Source of the DNA: Streptomyces sp. NBC_01754
GTDB taxonomy: Bacteria > Actinomycetota > Actinomycetes > Streptomycetales > Streptomycetaceae
NCBI RefSeq assembly: GCF_035918015.1
Contig: NZ_CP109132.1
Coordinates: 3,720,001-3,784,000 of the forward strand
DNA: 64,000 bases
Reading direction: 5' to 3'
Part shown: in pieces, positions 7,939-16,923 of the stretch
Position numbering within the stretch: the stretch's first letter is position 1
Layout of the letters: each line of letters starts with the position of its first letter
Translations under genes and position numbers: made by a program
Notes under the pieces: generated by a model
What the model was told of the DNA's origin: nothing
Seen by the model: only the letters and a program-made list of their open reading frames with translations
Database searches by the model: none

Positions 7939-9228
7939 GTGCCACGCAGAACCCTGCTCCACCGCGCCACGGTCCAGGAGGGCCTGGGCCGCGCCTCCCT
8001 TCCGCGCCACAGCGTGCTGCTGAACGGTGACCGCGTCGAGGCGGTCCTGCCCGATGACCTGGCCCCGCTGCACGCCCCCGATGTCGACGTCCTCGACCTG
8101 GACGGCCGCACCGTCATGCCCGGCATGACGCTCGGCCACACCCACATCGCCTACCTCGACATCCTCGACGGGCGGGAGATGCTCTTCAAGTACTCCGTCC
8201 CCGAGGTGACGCTCGCCGCCGCCGAGAACACCGCCAACCTCCTCGCCCTCGGCTACACCGGCTTCGTCGGCGCCGGCTCGGTCGCCGGGATCGACATGGC
8301 CCTGCGCCGTGCCGTCGACTCCGGGCGGCTGCGCGGCCCCCGGATCACCCCGTGCAGCCGGGACCTGATGGTGTCCGGGCCGCCCGAGCGCCGTAACCCG
8401 GAGGTCAAGAAGCGCATCCCGACGGACCTGATGCGCCTGGCGGACACCCCCGAGGAGATGGCCGAGTACGTCATCGGGGAGATCGAGCAGGGCGCGGAGA
8501 TCGTCAAGGTCTTCTCCTCCGGCGACGACACCTTCCCCAACGGCCGCTCCCACGAACTGCTGTTCACCGCCGAGGAGCTGGTCATCGCCACCCGTACGGC
8601 GCACGAGCACGGCGCCCGGGTGCGGGCCCACTCGCGCGGGCTCGGGGGCATCCGCAACGCACTCGCCGCCGGGGTCGACGTCATCGACCACGCCACCTAC
8701 GCCGACGACGCGGCGCTGGAGACCATCGCCGAGCGGGACGTCTTCGTCGTCCCGAGCCTCTACCAGCCGCACATGCTGCTCACCACCGGCACCGAGCACG
8801 GCAAGACCCCCGAGTACCTGGAGACGCTGGAGTTCGAGGCCGAGGTCGCGAACACCCTGCGGATCCTGCCGCTCATGGTCGAGATGGGCATCCCGGTGGT
8901 GGCCGGGGACGACTTCGGCTTCGCCTGGACCCCGCACGGTACGTACGCCAAGGAGCTGGAGCTCTACGTCACCCTGGCGGGCATCCCCGCCCCGACCGTG
9001 CTGACCTGGGCGACGGCCAACGGCGCACGGCTCGCGGGGCGCGGGGACGACGCCGGGACCGTACAGCAGGGACGCCTGGCCGACCTGGTCGTGACGGACG
9101 GGGACCCGGCCGAGGACATCACGGTGCTCAGCCGCCCCGGGGCGATCGAGCTGGTCCTGCTCGGCGGCGAGGCCGTCGCCGGCACCACCGAGCGCTACCG
9201 CGCCCCGGTCACGGCAGGAGCCTCCTGA
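7939..9228 (+). CDS. Metal-dependent amidohydrolase (imidazolonepropionase/prolidase-like)
   Basis: A 429-residue amidohydrolase-superfamily enzyme with the complete metal set: H67 and H69 in GHTH, K190 in EIVKVF (probable carboxylated bridging lysine), H231 in RAHSRG, H251 in DHATYA and D324 in AGDDFG. This layout fits a binuclear or mononuclear hydrolase acting on amides, lactams or cyclic imines. GTG 7939 has GGAG ten bases upstream; longer frames run back through the preceding gene. The stop overlaps the start of the MFS gene by one base. It may hydrolyse or form a ring amide, or release an amide-protected product; the substrate cannot be read from sequence. Confidence 0.88.
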   Translation: MPRRTLLHRATVQEGLGRASLPRHSVLLNGDRVEAVLPDDLAPLHAPDVDVLDLDGRTVMPGMTLGHTHIAYLDILDGREMLFKYSVPEVTLAAAENTANLLALGYTGFVGAGSVAGIDMALRRAVDSGRLRGPRITPCSRDLMVSGPPERRNPEVKKRIPTDLMRLADTPEEMAEYVIGEIEQGAEIVKVFSSGDDTFPNGRSHELLFTAEELVIATRTAHEHGARVRAHSRGLGGIRNALAAGVDVIDHATYADDAALETIAERDVFVVPSLYQPHMLLTTGTEHGKTPEYLETLEFEAEVANTLRILPLMVEMGIPVVAGDDFGFAWTPHGTYAKELELYVTLAGIPAPTVLTWATANGARLAGRGDDAGTVQQGRLADLVVTDGDPAEDITVLSRPGAIELVLLGGEAVAGTTERYRAPVTAGAS

Positions 9229-10463
9229 TGGCGCGCACCCGTCCCGTCCTGCCGGTCCTGCCAGTCCTCGCCGTCGGCGCCTTCGCCATCGGCACGGACA
9301 CCTTCGTGGTGGCCGGAGTCCTTCCCGAGGTGGCCGGCGACCTGTCGGCGAGCCTGCGGGGCGTCGGCTGGGTGAGCACCGTCTTCGCGCTCACCTACGC
9401 CGTCCTCGCCCCCGTCCTCGGGGCGCTCACCGGCCGCCTGGAGCGGCGTACCGTCCTGGTGATCTCCCTGGTGGTCTTCGCCCTGGGCAACGCCGCCTCC
9501 GCCCTCGCCCCGGACCTGGGGACGCTGCTGGCGGCCCGGGTCGCGACCGCCGCGGGCGCCGCCCTCTACATCCCCGCGGCCTCCGCGTCCGCCGGGGCCC
9601 TGTCGGCTCCGGAACGGCGCGGCCGGGCCCTGGCCGTCGTACTGGGCGGGCTCTCCGCGGCGACCGTCGTCGGGGTGCCGTTCGGCACCTGGCTGGCGGC
9701 GGACCTGGGGTGGCGGGCCACCTTCTGGCTGCTCGCCGGGCTCGGGTTGCTCTGCGCCGCCGCCGTGGCCGGGGGGCTGCCCCGGATCCAGCTGCCGGCC
9801 GCGCCCGGCCTGGCCGCACGGCTGGCCCCGGCCCGGGACCCCCGGGTGCTGTTCACCGTCCTGACCACGCTGCTGTTCATGACGGGCGGCTACCTGGCCC
9901 TCACCTACATCGGCGCGGTCCTCCACCCGGCGACGGGCGGCGACGGCACCGGTCTGGCCCTGCTGCTCCTGGTCTTCGGCGTGACGGCCGTGGGCGGCAC
10001 GGTGCTGGGCGGCAGGGCCACCGACCGCTGGGGGGCGACGCCCGTCCTGCTCGCCTCGGTCGCGGGGCTCGCCGCGGTCCTGGTGACGCTGCCGCTCACC
10101 CGCGACCGGGCGCTGACCGCGGCCGTGGCCATGGCGGCCTGGGGCGTCACCGCGATGGCCACCCAGCCGCCGCAGCAGCACCGGCTGTTCTCGATCGCGC
10201 CCACCTCGGGGCCGCTGCTGCTCTCGCTGAACTCCTCGGCGACCTTCGCGGGCATCGCGCTCGGGGGCTTCCTCGGCGGCCGGGTGGCCGGCGACGGCGC
10301 GGCGGGCTCCCTCGACCTGCTGGGCCCGTTCGGCGCGGGCCTCGCGGCCCTGGCCCTGGTCACGGCGCTCATCGGCGTACGGGCGACACCGCGCGAGGAG
10401 GCGACGGCGACGGCGGCCGGACCGCCCGCCGCCACCCCCGAGGCGGCCGGCAAGCAGAGCTGA
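9228..10463 (+). CDS. MFS drug/metabolite exporter 1 (DHA1-like)
   Basis: A 411-residue membrane protein with 12 predicted hydrophobic helices. The loop 2-3 signature is degenerate (GALTGRLERRTVLV), and a motif-C-like GVPFGTWLAADLGWRATFW follows helix 5, as in AraJ/YdhP-type proton-driven exporters. It is translationally coupled (TGATG) to the amidohydrolase and is the last gene of operon A. It probably exports the cluster product or an intermediate, and may confer self-resistance. Confidence 0.88.
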   Translation: MARTRPVLPVLPVLAVGAFAIGTDTFVVAGVLPEVAGDLSASLRGVGWVSTVFALTYAVLAPVLGALTGRLERRTVLVISLVVFALGNAASALAPDLGTLLAARVATAAGAALYIPAASASAGALSAPERRGRALAVVLGGLSAATVVGVPFGTWLAADLGWRATFWLLAGLGLLCAAAVAGGLPRIQLPAAPGLAARLAPARDPRVLFTVLTTLLFMTGGYLALTYIGAVLHPATGGDGTGLALLLLVFGVTAVGGTVLGGRATDRWGATPVLLASVAGLAAVLVTLPLTRDRALTAAVAMAAWGVTAMATQPPQQHRLFSIAPTSGPLLLSLNSSATFAGIALGGFLGGRVAGDGAAGSLDLLGPFGAGLAALALVTALIGVRATPREEATATAAGPPAATPEAAGKQS

Positions 10464-10506
10464 AGCGGCCGGCGAGCGGGGCCGAAGGGGGGCGGCCGGG
10501 TGGGCA

Positions 10507-10530
10507 CCCGGGGTCCGGTACGGACCCGGG
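10507..10530. terminator. Strong inverted repeat after operon A
   Basis: CCCGGGGTCCG (10507-10517) pairs with CGGACCCGGG (10521-10530) with one bulged G and a GTA loop. It lies 44 bp past the MFS stop and probably ends operon A. Because its core reads GGTCCG-GTA-CGGACC, it could also act as a regulator site; no T-run follows. Confidence 0.45.
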
Positions 10531-10540
10531 CGGTCCGCAA

Positions 10541-10604
10541 GTGGCCTCCCGGAATTGCCGGGAATTGGCCACAGCGGGCCCCCCTCCCTCTCCCTACTGT
10601 CAGA
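10541..10604 (+). promoter_or_regulatory. Candidate operator and promoter of operon B
   Basis: GTGGCC-TCCCGG (10541-10552) is opposed by CCGGGA-ATT-GGCCAC (10558-10572), an imperfect 32-bp palindrome. TACTGT (10595-10600), within TACTGTCAGA, follows 22 bp later. Operon A has the same string 21 bp after its inverted repeat. This suggests one activator controls both operons. The untranslated leader to the B3/B4 start would be about 70 bases. Confidence 0.5.
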
Positions 10605-10676
10605 CACGCCATCAGTGGCCCCGGAACGAGGACCACGGACCCGGACCACCGACCACGGACACAAAGGACCCCCTCC

Positions 10677-11447
10677 ATGGACAGCGCTTCTCCCGTCGCA
10701 GGCGCCCTGACGGTCACGATCGACGAGCGGTTGTCGGAGCGCGTACCCGGCTATGTGCTCGGCCTGATCGCCGTACCGGACATCGAGGTCGTCGGTGACG
10801 ACCCGGCCGTGGGCGCCCTGCTCACCGCCGCCGAGGACGCGCTGCACGGCGAGCGGCTCGGCAAGGCGGACGTCTCCGCGCTGCCCGGCATCGCCGCCTG
10901 GCGGGACGCCTACCGGTCCGTCGACGTCAACCCCAACCGCTTCCCCTGCGCCGCCGAGTCGGTGCTGCGCCGGGTGGCCAAGGGGGACCGGCTGCCGCGC
11001 ATCAACTCCCTGGTGGACCTGTGCAACGCGGTGTCGCTCACGGTGCGGCTGCCCGTCGCCTCCTGCGACGTCGGTGACATCGAGGGCGAGCTGGCGGTAC
11101 GCCTCGCCGAGGGGAGCGAGACCTATCTGCCGCTCGGCGCCCCCGACGCGCCGGAGCACCCCGAGCCGGGGGAGGTCGTCTACGCGGACGGACAGGGCCG
11201 GGCGCACTCGCGGCGGTGGAACTGGCGGCAGGGCGACGTGGTCAAGACGGGCCTCGGCCGCAACCGGCTCCTGATCACCGTCGAGTCGGTGCACGAGGGC
11301 GGCCGGGAGACCGTCGAGCGGGGGCTCCGCCAGGTCGCCGACGCGCTCGCCGGGTTCACCGCCGAGCCGGCCCCGCCCGTGGTCCTCGACCGGTCCACGC
11401 CGTCCGCGGAGCTGTTCGGCGCCCCGTCGGCCGCGACGGTCCGCTGA
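10677..11447 (+). CDS. Free-standing B3/B4 domain protein (PheRS editing-domain-like)
   Basis: A 256-residue protein made of a B3/B4 domain. Conserved blocks include DAYRSVDVNPNRFPCAAESV, RLPRINSLVDLCNAVSL and an RRWNWRQGD segment. In bacterial phenylalanyl-tRNA synthetase beta chains this domain hydrolyses Tyr mischarged on tRNA-Phe; free-standing copies are widespread and largely uncharacterised. AAAGGA lies nine bases before ATG 10677, so this start is chosen over longer frames. First gene of operon B, 36 bp before the ATP-grasp gene. In a cluster that seems to make an aromatic-like amino acid, it may clear analogue-charged tRNA or act as an amino-acid binding or hydrolytic enzyme. Family call is firm, role is inference. 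Confidence 0.82.
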   Translation: MDSASPVAGALTVTIDERLSERVPGYVLGLIAVPDIEVVGDDPAVGALLTAAEDALHGERLGKADVSALPGIAAWRDAYRSVDVNPNRFPCAAESVLRRVAKGDRLPRINSLVDLCNAVSLTVRLPVASCDVGDIEGELAVRLAEGSETYLPLGAPDAPEHPEPGEVVYADGQGRAHSRRWNWRQGDVVKTGLGRNRLLITVESVHEGGRETVERGLRQVADALAGFTAEPAPPVVLDRSTPSAELFGAPSAATVR

Positions 11448-11483
11448 GCCCTCCCGCCACTCGACCCGTACGAGGAGACCCGC

Positions 11484-12707
11484 ATGAACCGCTCGATCCT
11501 GGTGATCTACCGGCCCGCCGCCGGCCGTTACACGGCACAGCTCCGCAGCGTCGTCGAGGCCGCCACCGACCTCGGGGTCCAGCCCGTGGTGCTGCTGCCC
11601 ACCGGCTGGGAGGAGGCGCCCGAGGTGGCGGGGCTGCCCCGCTACCACGCCGATCTGGACGACACCGCGGCCGTCCGGGCCGTGATCGACACCATCTGCG
11701 CCGAGCACGGCATCGAGCGGATCTTCCCCCTCTTCGAGGGCGACGTCCTGCCCGCCAGCCGCAGCCGCCGGGACCACTCCATCCCCGGCCTCATTCCGGA
11801 CCAGGCGCTCAACTTCCGCGACAAGAACGTGATGCACCGCAGGGCGGAGGAGCTCGGCGTGCGGGTGGCCCGCTCCTGCCGGCCCGACACCGTCAACGCG
11901 GTCGCGGAGTTCGCCGCCGAGGTGGGCTACCCGGTCGTGATCAAGCCGTACGCGGGCTGGGCCTGCGGCGACACCTACCGGGTGGACAGCCGCGAGGACC
12001 TGGACCGGGTCTGGGAGGCGATGGGCGACGACCGGCACGAGTACCGGGTCGAGGAGTTCGTCCGCGGCACCGAGTTCCACGTCGACTCGCTCTTCCAGAA
12101 CGGCGAGGTGGTCTTCGAGCAGCTCTCGCAGTACACCTACTCCGTCCTGGAGTACCTCGACGAGCCGGGCGGCACCATCTCCCGCAAGCACGGGCTGTCC
12201 CCCCGCGAGCAGCGCATCCTCGAACTGAACGCCGTGGTGCTGCGCGGGTTCGGGCTGAGCACCGGTGTCGTCCACGCGGAGTTCTTCCTGCCGGACGACG
12301 ACGGCGACGTCGTCTTCGGTGAGGCCGGCGCCCGGGCGGGCGGCGGCTCGATCGTCCCGGCCATCGAGGCGGGGCGCGGCATCAACCTGGCGGGCGAGTG
12401 GTGCCGCCTGGAGCTCGACCCGGACCACCGGCCGCCCGCCCGGCTCGGCCCGGAGATCGGCACCGAGTACCTGAGCTCCCCGAAGTACGGGCGGATCACC
12501 GCCATCACCACACCCGAGGAGCTGATCGCGCTCGACACGGTGCTGGACGCCGATGTGTGGAAGAGCGTCGGGGACGTCCTGGCCCCGCCGACCGCGTCCA
12601 ACGACGTCCTGGGCTGGTACGTGTGCGAGGGCACCGACTTCGAGGACGTGCGGGCCCGGTTCAAGACCGTACGGGACACGTTCCACGTCACCACCGAGCA
12701 GGCGTGA
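11484..12707 (+). CDS. ATP-grasp amide/peptide ligase
   Basis: A 407-residue ATP-grasp protein. The ATP-binding lysine is in YPVVIKPYAG (about residues 151-160); a second block is YRVEEFVRGTEFHVDS; metal ligands are expected in VVHAEFFL and VVFGEAGARAGGG. The order matches the carnosine-synthase/L-amino-acid-ligase branch that includes BacD. Such enzymes join a carboxyl group to an amine through an acyl phosphate, typically to make dipeptides. GAGGAGA precedes ATG 11484. It is the best candidate for the step that joins two building blocks of the product. Confidence 0.9.
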   Translation: MNRSILVIYRPAAGRYTAQLRSVVEAATDLGVQPVVLLPTGWEEAPEVAGLPRYHADLDDTAAVRAVIDTICAEHGIERIFPLFEGDVLPASRSRRDHSIPGLIPDQALNFRDKNVMHRRAEELGVRVARSCRPDTVNAVAEFAAEVGYPVVIKPYAGWACGDTYRVDSREDLDRVWEAMGDDRHEYRVEEFVRGTEFHVDSLFQNGEVVFEQLSQYTYSVLEYLDEPGGTISRKHGLSPREQRILELNAVVLRGFGLSTGVVHAEFFLPDDDGDVVFGEAGARAGGGSIVPAIEAGRGINLAGEWCRLELDPDHRPPARLGPEIGTEYLSSPKYGRITAITTPEELIALDTVLDADVWKSVGDVLAPPTASNDVLGWYVCEGTDFEDVRARFKTVRDTFHVTTEQA

Positions 12708-12780
12708 GCGGCCGGCGTGCGACGGGACAGCACGTTACGGAACCCCGCGTGACCAGCCGTCGCAGGAAGGAGGCCATGCC

Positions 12781-14019
12781 ATGTGGCTGACCCGGTTCAA
12801 AGAGCTGCCGCTCGCGCTGCGGGTGCTCTTCCTCGCGTCGTTCGTCAACCGCGCGGGCATGTTCGTCTTCCCGCTGCTCGCCGTGTACCTGGTGCGCGGC
12901 GAGGGGCTCAACCCCGGCGAGGCGGGCCTGCTCATCTCCATCGGCAGCACCGGCCTGCTGGTCGGCAGCCTGCTCAGCGGGCCGCTCTGCGACCTGCGCG
13001 GCCGGCGCACCGCGCTGCTGACGGCGCTGCTGCTGAACGCGGCGGGCTATCTGGGCCTCGCCGTCTTCGACGGCCCGCCGTGGACGTACGCGGGGCTGCT
13101 GTTCATCGCCCTGGTCGGCATGGGCATGTTCAGCCCGGCCTCCAACACCCTGGTCGCCGACCTGACCACCCCCGAGCAGCGCCCCTTCGCCTACACGATC
13201 AGCTACGTCGGCAACAACCTGGGAATGGGCGTCGGCCCGCTCCTCGGCGGCGTCGCGGCGGCCTACTCGTACCACGTCATGTTCGCGGGGAACATCCTCG
13301 CCGGGCTGGTATGTGCCGCGATGATCCTGATCTGGGTGCCGCGCGACCTCCCCACCCGCACGGCGGAGCACAAGGACAAGGCCCGCACGGGCTCGCTCGG
13401 CCACGGCCATGTGCTGCTGATCGTCCTGGTCTCCTTCTTCTACGTCGCTCCGCTGATCGGCCTGGAGTACGCGCTGCCGCTGGCCGTCACCACGGTGCTG
13501 GAGCAGTCGGCCGGCCTGGTCGGCGCCGTCTACACCATCAACAGCGTCGTCGTGGTCAGCCTCGGCCTGCTCCTGGAGAAGCACATCCGGGCGTACGGCA
13601 CCAAGCTGCTGCTCCTGATCGCCGGCGCGCTGTGGGCGCTGGGCCTCGCCGTGATCGCCTTCGCCTTCTCGCTGCCCGCCATCCTGCTCTCCACGGTGGT
13701 GTGGACACTCGGCGAGATCATCGCGTCCGTCGTCGTACCGACCTACATCGCCGACCACGTCGACAAGCGCCGTGTCGGCAGCTTCATGGCGCTCAACGGC
13801 TTCGTTCTCGGGCTGGCCCGCCTCGTCGTCCCCGTCGGCCTGGGCGTCATCTGGACGGCCCACGGCCACGAGCCCGTCTTCCTGACCCTGCTCGCCGCCC
13901 CGGTGGCCGGGATGGCCGTCTTCGCGCTGCTGCGCGTCAGGCGGGCGCCCACCTCCGCCGTACCGGACCCGTCGGCCGCCCCCGTCGCGGCGGCCGATGC
14001 CGCACCACAGGCCAACTGA
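12781..14019 (+). CDS. MFS transporter 2
   Basis: A 412-residue, 12-helix MFS protein. The loop 2-3 signature reads [14 protein letters not shown], close to the DHA1 consensus GxLADRxGRR. ATG 12781 has an AGGAAGGAGG site eight bases upstream. It has low similarity in character to MFS 1, so the cluster has two separate exporters, perhaps one per product or for product and intermediate. Bacilysin clusters carry one such exporter (BacE). It lies between the ATP-grasp and TrpB-like genes in operon B. Confidence 0.88.
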   Translation: MWLTRFKELPLALRVLFLASFVNRAGMFVFPLLAVYLVRGEGLNPGEAGLLISIGSTGLLVGSLLSGPLCDLRGRRTALLTALLLNAAGYLGLAVFDGPPWTYAGLLFIALVGMGMFSPASNTLVADLTTPEQRPFAYTISYVGNNLGMGVGPLLGGVAAAYSYHVMFAGNILAGLVCAAMILIWVPRDLPTRTAEHKDKARTGSLGHGHVLLIVLVSFFYVAPLIGLEYALPLAVTTVLEQSAGLVGAVYTINSVVVVSLGLLLEKHIRAYGTKLLLLIAGALWALGLAVIAFAFSLPAILLSTVVWTLGEIIASVVVPTYIADHVDKRRVGSFMALNGFVLGLARLVVPVGLGVIWTAHGHEPVFLTLLAAPVAGMAVFALLRVRRAPTSAVPDPSAAPVAAADAAPQAN

Positions 14020-14092
14020 CCGTCCACAGGCATGTTCACCGTGCCGGAACACACCGGGAAACACCGCACCACTCCAAGAACAGAGAGCGCAC

Positions 14093-15397
14093 ATGTCTCA
14101 GACCAAGTTCCTGCTGCCCGAGAACCGCACCCCCACCACCTGGTACAACGTGGTGGCGGACCTGCCCAAGCCGCTGGAGCCGATGCTGCACCCCGGCACC
14201 CGTGAGCCGCTCACCACGGCGGACCTGGAGCCGTTGTTCCCGCCGGAGCTGATAGCCCAGGAGTTCACCACGGCACCGACCGTGGACATCCCGGGCGCCG
14301 TGCTCGACGTGTACAAGCAGTGGCGGCCGAGCCCGCTGGTCCGCGCCCGCCGGCTGGAGCGGGCGCTGGACACCCCGGCCCGCATCTACTTCAAGAACGA
14401 GGGCGTCAGCCCGGCCGGCAGTCACAAGCCCAACACGGCGATCCCGCAGGCGTACTACAACAAGCAGGCCGGTGTGGAGCGGCTCACCACCGAGACCGGC
14501 GCCGGCCAGTGGGGCAGCTCCCTCGCACTCGCCTGTTCGTACTTCGGCCTCGTCTGCGAGGTCTACATGGTCAAGGTGAGCTATCAGCAGAAGCCCTACC
14601 GCCGCGGCCTGATGGAGACCTTCGGCGCGAGCGTCACCGCCAGCCCCAGCGAGCTGACCGCCGTCGGCCGGGCCGCGCTCGCCGCCGACCCCGACTCACC
14701 GGGCAGCCTGGGCCTGGCCATCTCCGAGGCGGTGGAGGCGGCGGTGGGCAGCGGCGGCACCGCCAAGTACGCGCTCGGCTCGGTGCTCAACCTGGTCCTG
14801 CTGCACCAGACGATCATCGGCCAGGAGGCCCAGCTCCAGATGGAGCTGGCCGAGGACCACCCGGACATCGTGATCGGCGCGGCCGGCGGCGGCTCCAACT
14901 TCGGAGGCCTCGCCCTGCCCTTCCTCGGCGAGCAGCTCCGCGGCGGGCGCGGCGTCCGGGCCGTCGCGGTGGAGCCCGCGTCCTGCCCGACGCTGACCGA
15001 GGGCAAGTTCGACTACGACTTCGGAGACACCGCGGGCCTGACCCCGCTCACCAAGATGCACACCCTCGGCCACGACTTCGTGCCGCCGAGCATCCACGCG
15101 GGCGGACTGCGCTACCACGGCATGTCGCCGATCATCAGCGCGCTCAAGGAGCTCGACCTCCTGGAGGCCCGCGCCGTCCCGCAGACCGCCTGCTTCGAGG
15201 CCGGCGTGACCTTCGCCCGCCACGAGGGCATCGTGCCGGCTCCGGAGTCGACGCACGCGGTGCGCGCCGCGATCGACGAGGCGCTGGCCTGCAAGGAGTC
15301 CGGCGAGTCGAAGAGCATCCTGTTCTCGCTCTCCGGCCACGGCCACTTCGACATGCAGGCGTACATCGACTACTTCGCCGGCAAGCTCAAGGACTGA
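14093..15397 (+). CDS. TrpB2-like PLP enzyme (tryptophan synthase beta homologue, no TrpA partner)
   Basis: A 434-residue fold-type-II PLP enzyme of the TrpB2 branch. It has GSHKPN with the PLP lysine (TrpB2 usually GSHKIN), ETGAGQWG carrying the catalytic Glu, and the phosphate loop GGGSNFGG. No TrpA gene lies near, so it should work on a free nucleophile or on another PLP reaction such as serine dehydration or beta-replacement. The Ile-to-Pro change beside the PLP lysine is unusual. It could attach an amino-acrylate unit to an arylamine or ring carbon made by the cluster. A start at ATG 14093 follows AGAGAG; longer in-frame frames extend into the MFS gene. Confidence 0.85.
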   Translation: MSQTKFLLPENRTPTTWYNVVADLPKPLEPMLHPGTREPLTTADLEPLFPPELIAQEFTTAPTVDIPGAVLDVYKQWRPSPLVRARRLERALDTPARIYFKNEGVSPAGSHKPNTAIPQAYYNKQAGVERLTTETGAGQWGSSLALACSYFGLVCEVYMVKVSYQQKPYRRGLMETFGASVTASPSELTAVGRAALAADPDSPGSLGLAISEAVEAAVGSGGTAKYALGSVLNLVLLHQTIIGQEAQLQMELAEDHPDIVIGAAGGGSNFGGLALPFLGEQLRGGRGVRAVAVEPASCPTLTEGKFDYDFGDTAGLTPLTKMHTLGHDFVPPSIHAGGLRYHGMSPIISALKELDLLEARAVPQTACFEAGVTFARHEGIVPAPESTHAVRAAIDEALACKESGESKSILFSLSGHGHFDMQAYIDYFAGKLKD

Positions 15398-15466
15398 CCA
15401 GTACGGGGGGGCAGGGGCGGGCCGAGGGGGGCCGCCCCTGAACATCGCTGACTTTGGGGGAAGTTC

Positions 15467-16150
15467 ATGCAGTACATGACGCAGGACATACAGGGAGAGC
15501 GGCCGGTCGTCCTCGGCATATCCGGGTCGGAGAGAGCCGGCGGCAACACGGATCTCGCCCTGGAGTACGCGGGCAGGCTGGTGCGGGAGCGGGGTGCCGT
15601 GTTCCGCACGGTGTACCTGCGCGACCACCGCATCTCGCCGTGCAGCCCGTGCGGCGACTGCAACGCACGGACGCTTCCGTGCGCGCTGAAGGACGACACG
15701 CCCGCCATCGTCGAGGAGATGAAGCGGGCCGACGGCATCATCTACGCCGTCCCCGTGCACGGCTTCGGCCTGGCGCACCTGATGCAGATCTTCATCGAGC
15801 GGGCGGGCGTGGGCTTCCTGCGCTTCGACCGGCCGCTCGCCAACAAGGTGGGCGGGATCATCGTCACCGGCCGGCGCTACAGCGACTCCTCGGTGCACAA
15901 CCAGATCGTCGACAATCTGCTGCTCAACCGCATGATCCTGGTGGGCAGCGGTTTCCCCGCCCTGCTGCGCAACACCTCCAAGGAACCGGGCCTGAACGAC
16001 ATCGAAGGTCTGGACGCCCTGGAGCGGATGACGCACCGGATGATCGACATGACGCAACTGCTGCGCAGGCACCAGGCGGCGACCGGGGAGCCGGTGCTGC
16101 TGCCGGACGACCGCAACGAGCGGGTGGCACGGGCCCATTCGACGTCCTGA
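15467..16150 (+). CDS. NAD(P)H-dependent FMN reductase, iron-sulfur flavoprotein-like
   Basis: A 227-residue flavodoxin-like protein. SGSERAGGNTD (19-29) is the FMN phosphate loop. A compact cysteine set C59-X2-C62-X2-C65-X6-C72 matches the CX2CX2CX4-7C pattern of archaeal/bacterial iron-sulfur flavoproteins (Isf), so a [4Fe-4S] cluster beside FMN is likely. It may reduce a ring, a nitro or N-oxy group, or supply electrons or reduced flavin. GGGGGAAG precedes ATG 15467. Two genes before the UbiD-type decarboxylase; no UbiX is present. Confidence 0.82.
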   Translation: MQYMTQDIQGERPVVLGISGSERAGGNTDLALEYAGRLVRERGAVFRTVYLRDHRISPCSPCGDCNARTLPCALKDDTPAIVEEMKRADGIIYAVPVHGFGLAHLMQIFIERAGVGFLRFDRPLANKVGGIIVTGRRYSDSSVHNQIVDNLLLNRMILVGSGFPALLRNTSKEPGLNDIEGLDALERMTHRMIDMTQLLRRHQAATGEPVLLPDDRNERVARAHSTS

Positions 16151-16198
16151 CACCCGCCGGCCTTTCACTCACACAACCGTCCAGGGAGAGTTCTGACC

Positions 16199-16543
16199 AT
16201 GACCACCACCGCCCCGGCCCTCGTAGGGATCGACTTCGACTCCATGCCCTGGGAGAAGTGGAACAAGCCCGGCGCCGACGGCCGGGTGAAGATCGCCTAC
16301 ACCGGCGGTCTGCGCGTACGCCTGATGGAGCTGCCCGCGGGCTTCAACGAGGAGGAGTGGTGTGAGCGCGGACACCAGGGCTATGTGCTCCAGGGCGAGT
16401 TCACCATCCACTTCGACAACCGGTCGGTGCCCTGCCGCCCCGGGATGGGCTTCATCATCCCCGGCGACGAACGGCACCGCTCGCAGGGCTCCGACGACGA
16501 GCCCACCGTCGTGTACGTCATCGACCAGGTCCCCCCGGCGTGA
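16199..16543 (+). CDS. Small single-domain cupin
   Basis: A 114-residue cupin. ERGHQGYVLQGEFTIHF supplies motif 1 and GMGFIIPGDERHR motif 2, with His/Glu residues able to bind a metal. GGGAGAG precedes ATG 16199. The bicupin BacB, which isomerises the BacA product in bacilysin synthesis, is about twice this length, so a related isomerase role would need a dimer. An oxygenase or a binding role is equally open. The end overlaps the chorismate mutase start (GTGA). Confidence 0.8.
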   Translation: MTTTAPALVGIDFDSMPWEKWNKPGADGRVKIAYTGGLRVRLMELPAGFNEEEWCERGHQGYVLQGEFTIHFDNRSVPCRPGMGFIIPGDERHRSQGSDDEPTVVYVIDQVPPA

Positions 16544-16923
16544 GTGCGGCGACCGGAACGGCCAGGGCCGACGGCGGCCCGGCGCGCATCGACAAGCTGC
16601 GCGGCTCCATCGACCTACTGGACCGGAAGATCGTCGCGCTCCTGGCCGAGCGGACCCGTGTCGTCCTCGAGCTCACCCAGCACAAGCGCGACGAGGAGGC
16701 GGTGCGCTCGCCCGACCGGGTGGAGCAGGTGGTCAGCAGGGTACGGGACATCGCCGGCGAGGAGGGGATGGAGCCGGTCATCGTGGAGGCCACCTACCGC
16801 ACGCTGATCGCGGAGCTGACCGACCTCCAGCTGCGGCTGCTCACCGAACGCCGGGCGGCCGCGGCGAGGGGCTCGGCCGGAGGCCGAGCGGGCCCGACGA
16901 GCCCGGCGGAGGGCGCGGGATGA
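16540..16923 (+). CDS. AroQ-type chorismate mutase (or aminodeoxychorismate-mutase-like)
   Basis: A 127-residue all-helical mutase starting at GTG 16540. The active-site set of the AroQ family is visible by comparison with E. coli EcCM: Arg in KLRGSID, Arg in AERTR, Lys in QHKRDE, Arg-Glu in DRVEQV and Gln in DLQLRLL. The N-terminus carries about 14 extra residues. It converts chorismate to prephenate; close relatives (PapB/CmlD) act on 4-amino-4-deoxychorismate. Because the cluster's TrpE-like enzyme has PIAGT rather than PIKGT, chorismate itself is the simpler substrate. The GTGA and ATGA overlaps on both sides show tight coupling. Confidence 0.88.
   Translation: MSAATGTARADGGPARIDKLRGSIDLLDRKIVALLAERTRVVLELTQHKRDEEAVRSPDRVEQVVSRVRDIAGEEGMEPVIVEATYRTLIAELTDLQLRLLTERRAAAARGSAGGRAGPTSPAEGAG

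Noticed and set aside
9195..12686. A 1163-codon minus-strand open frame antisense to the amidohydrolase, MFS, B3/B4 and ATP-grasp genes
   Set aside because: It is a by-product of high GC in third positions of the plus-strand genes; the translation is low-complexity (Gly/Arg/Ala/Asp/Val-rich) and matches no family.
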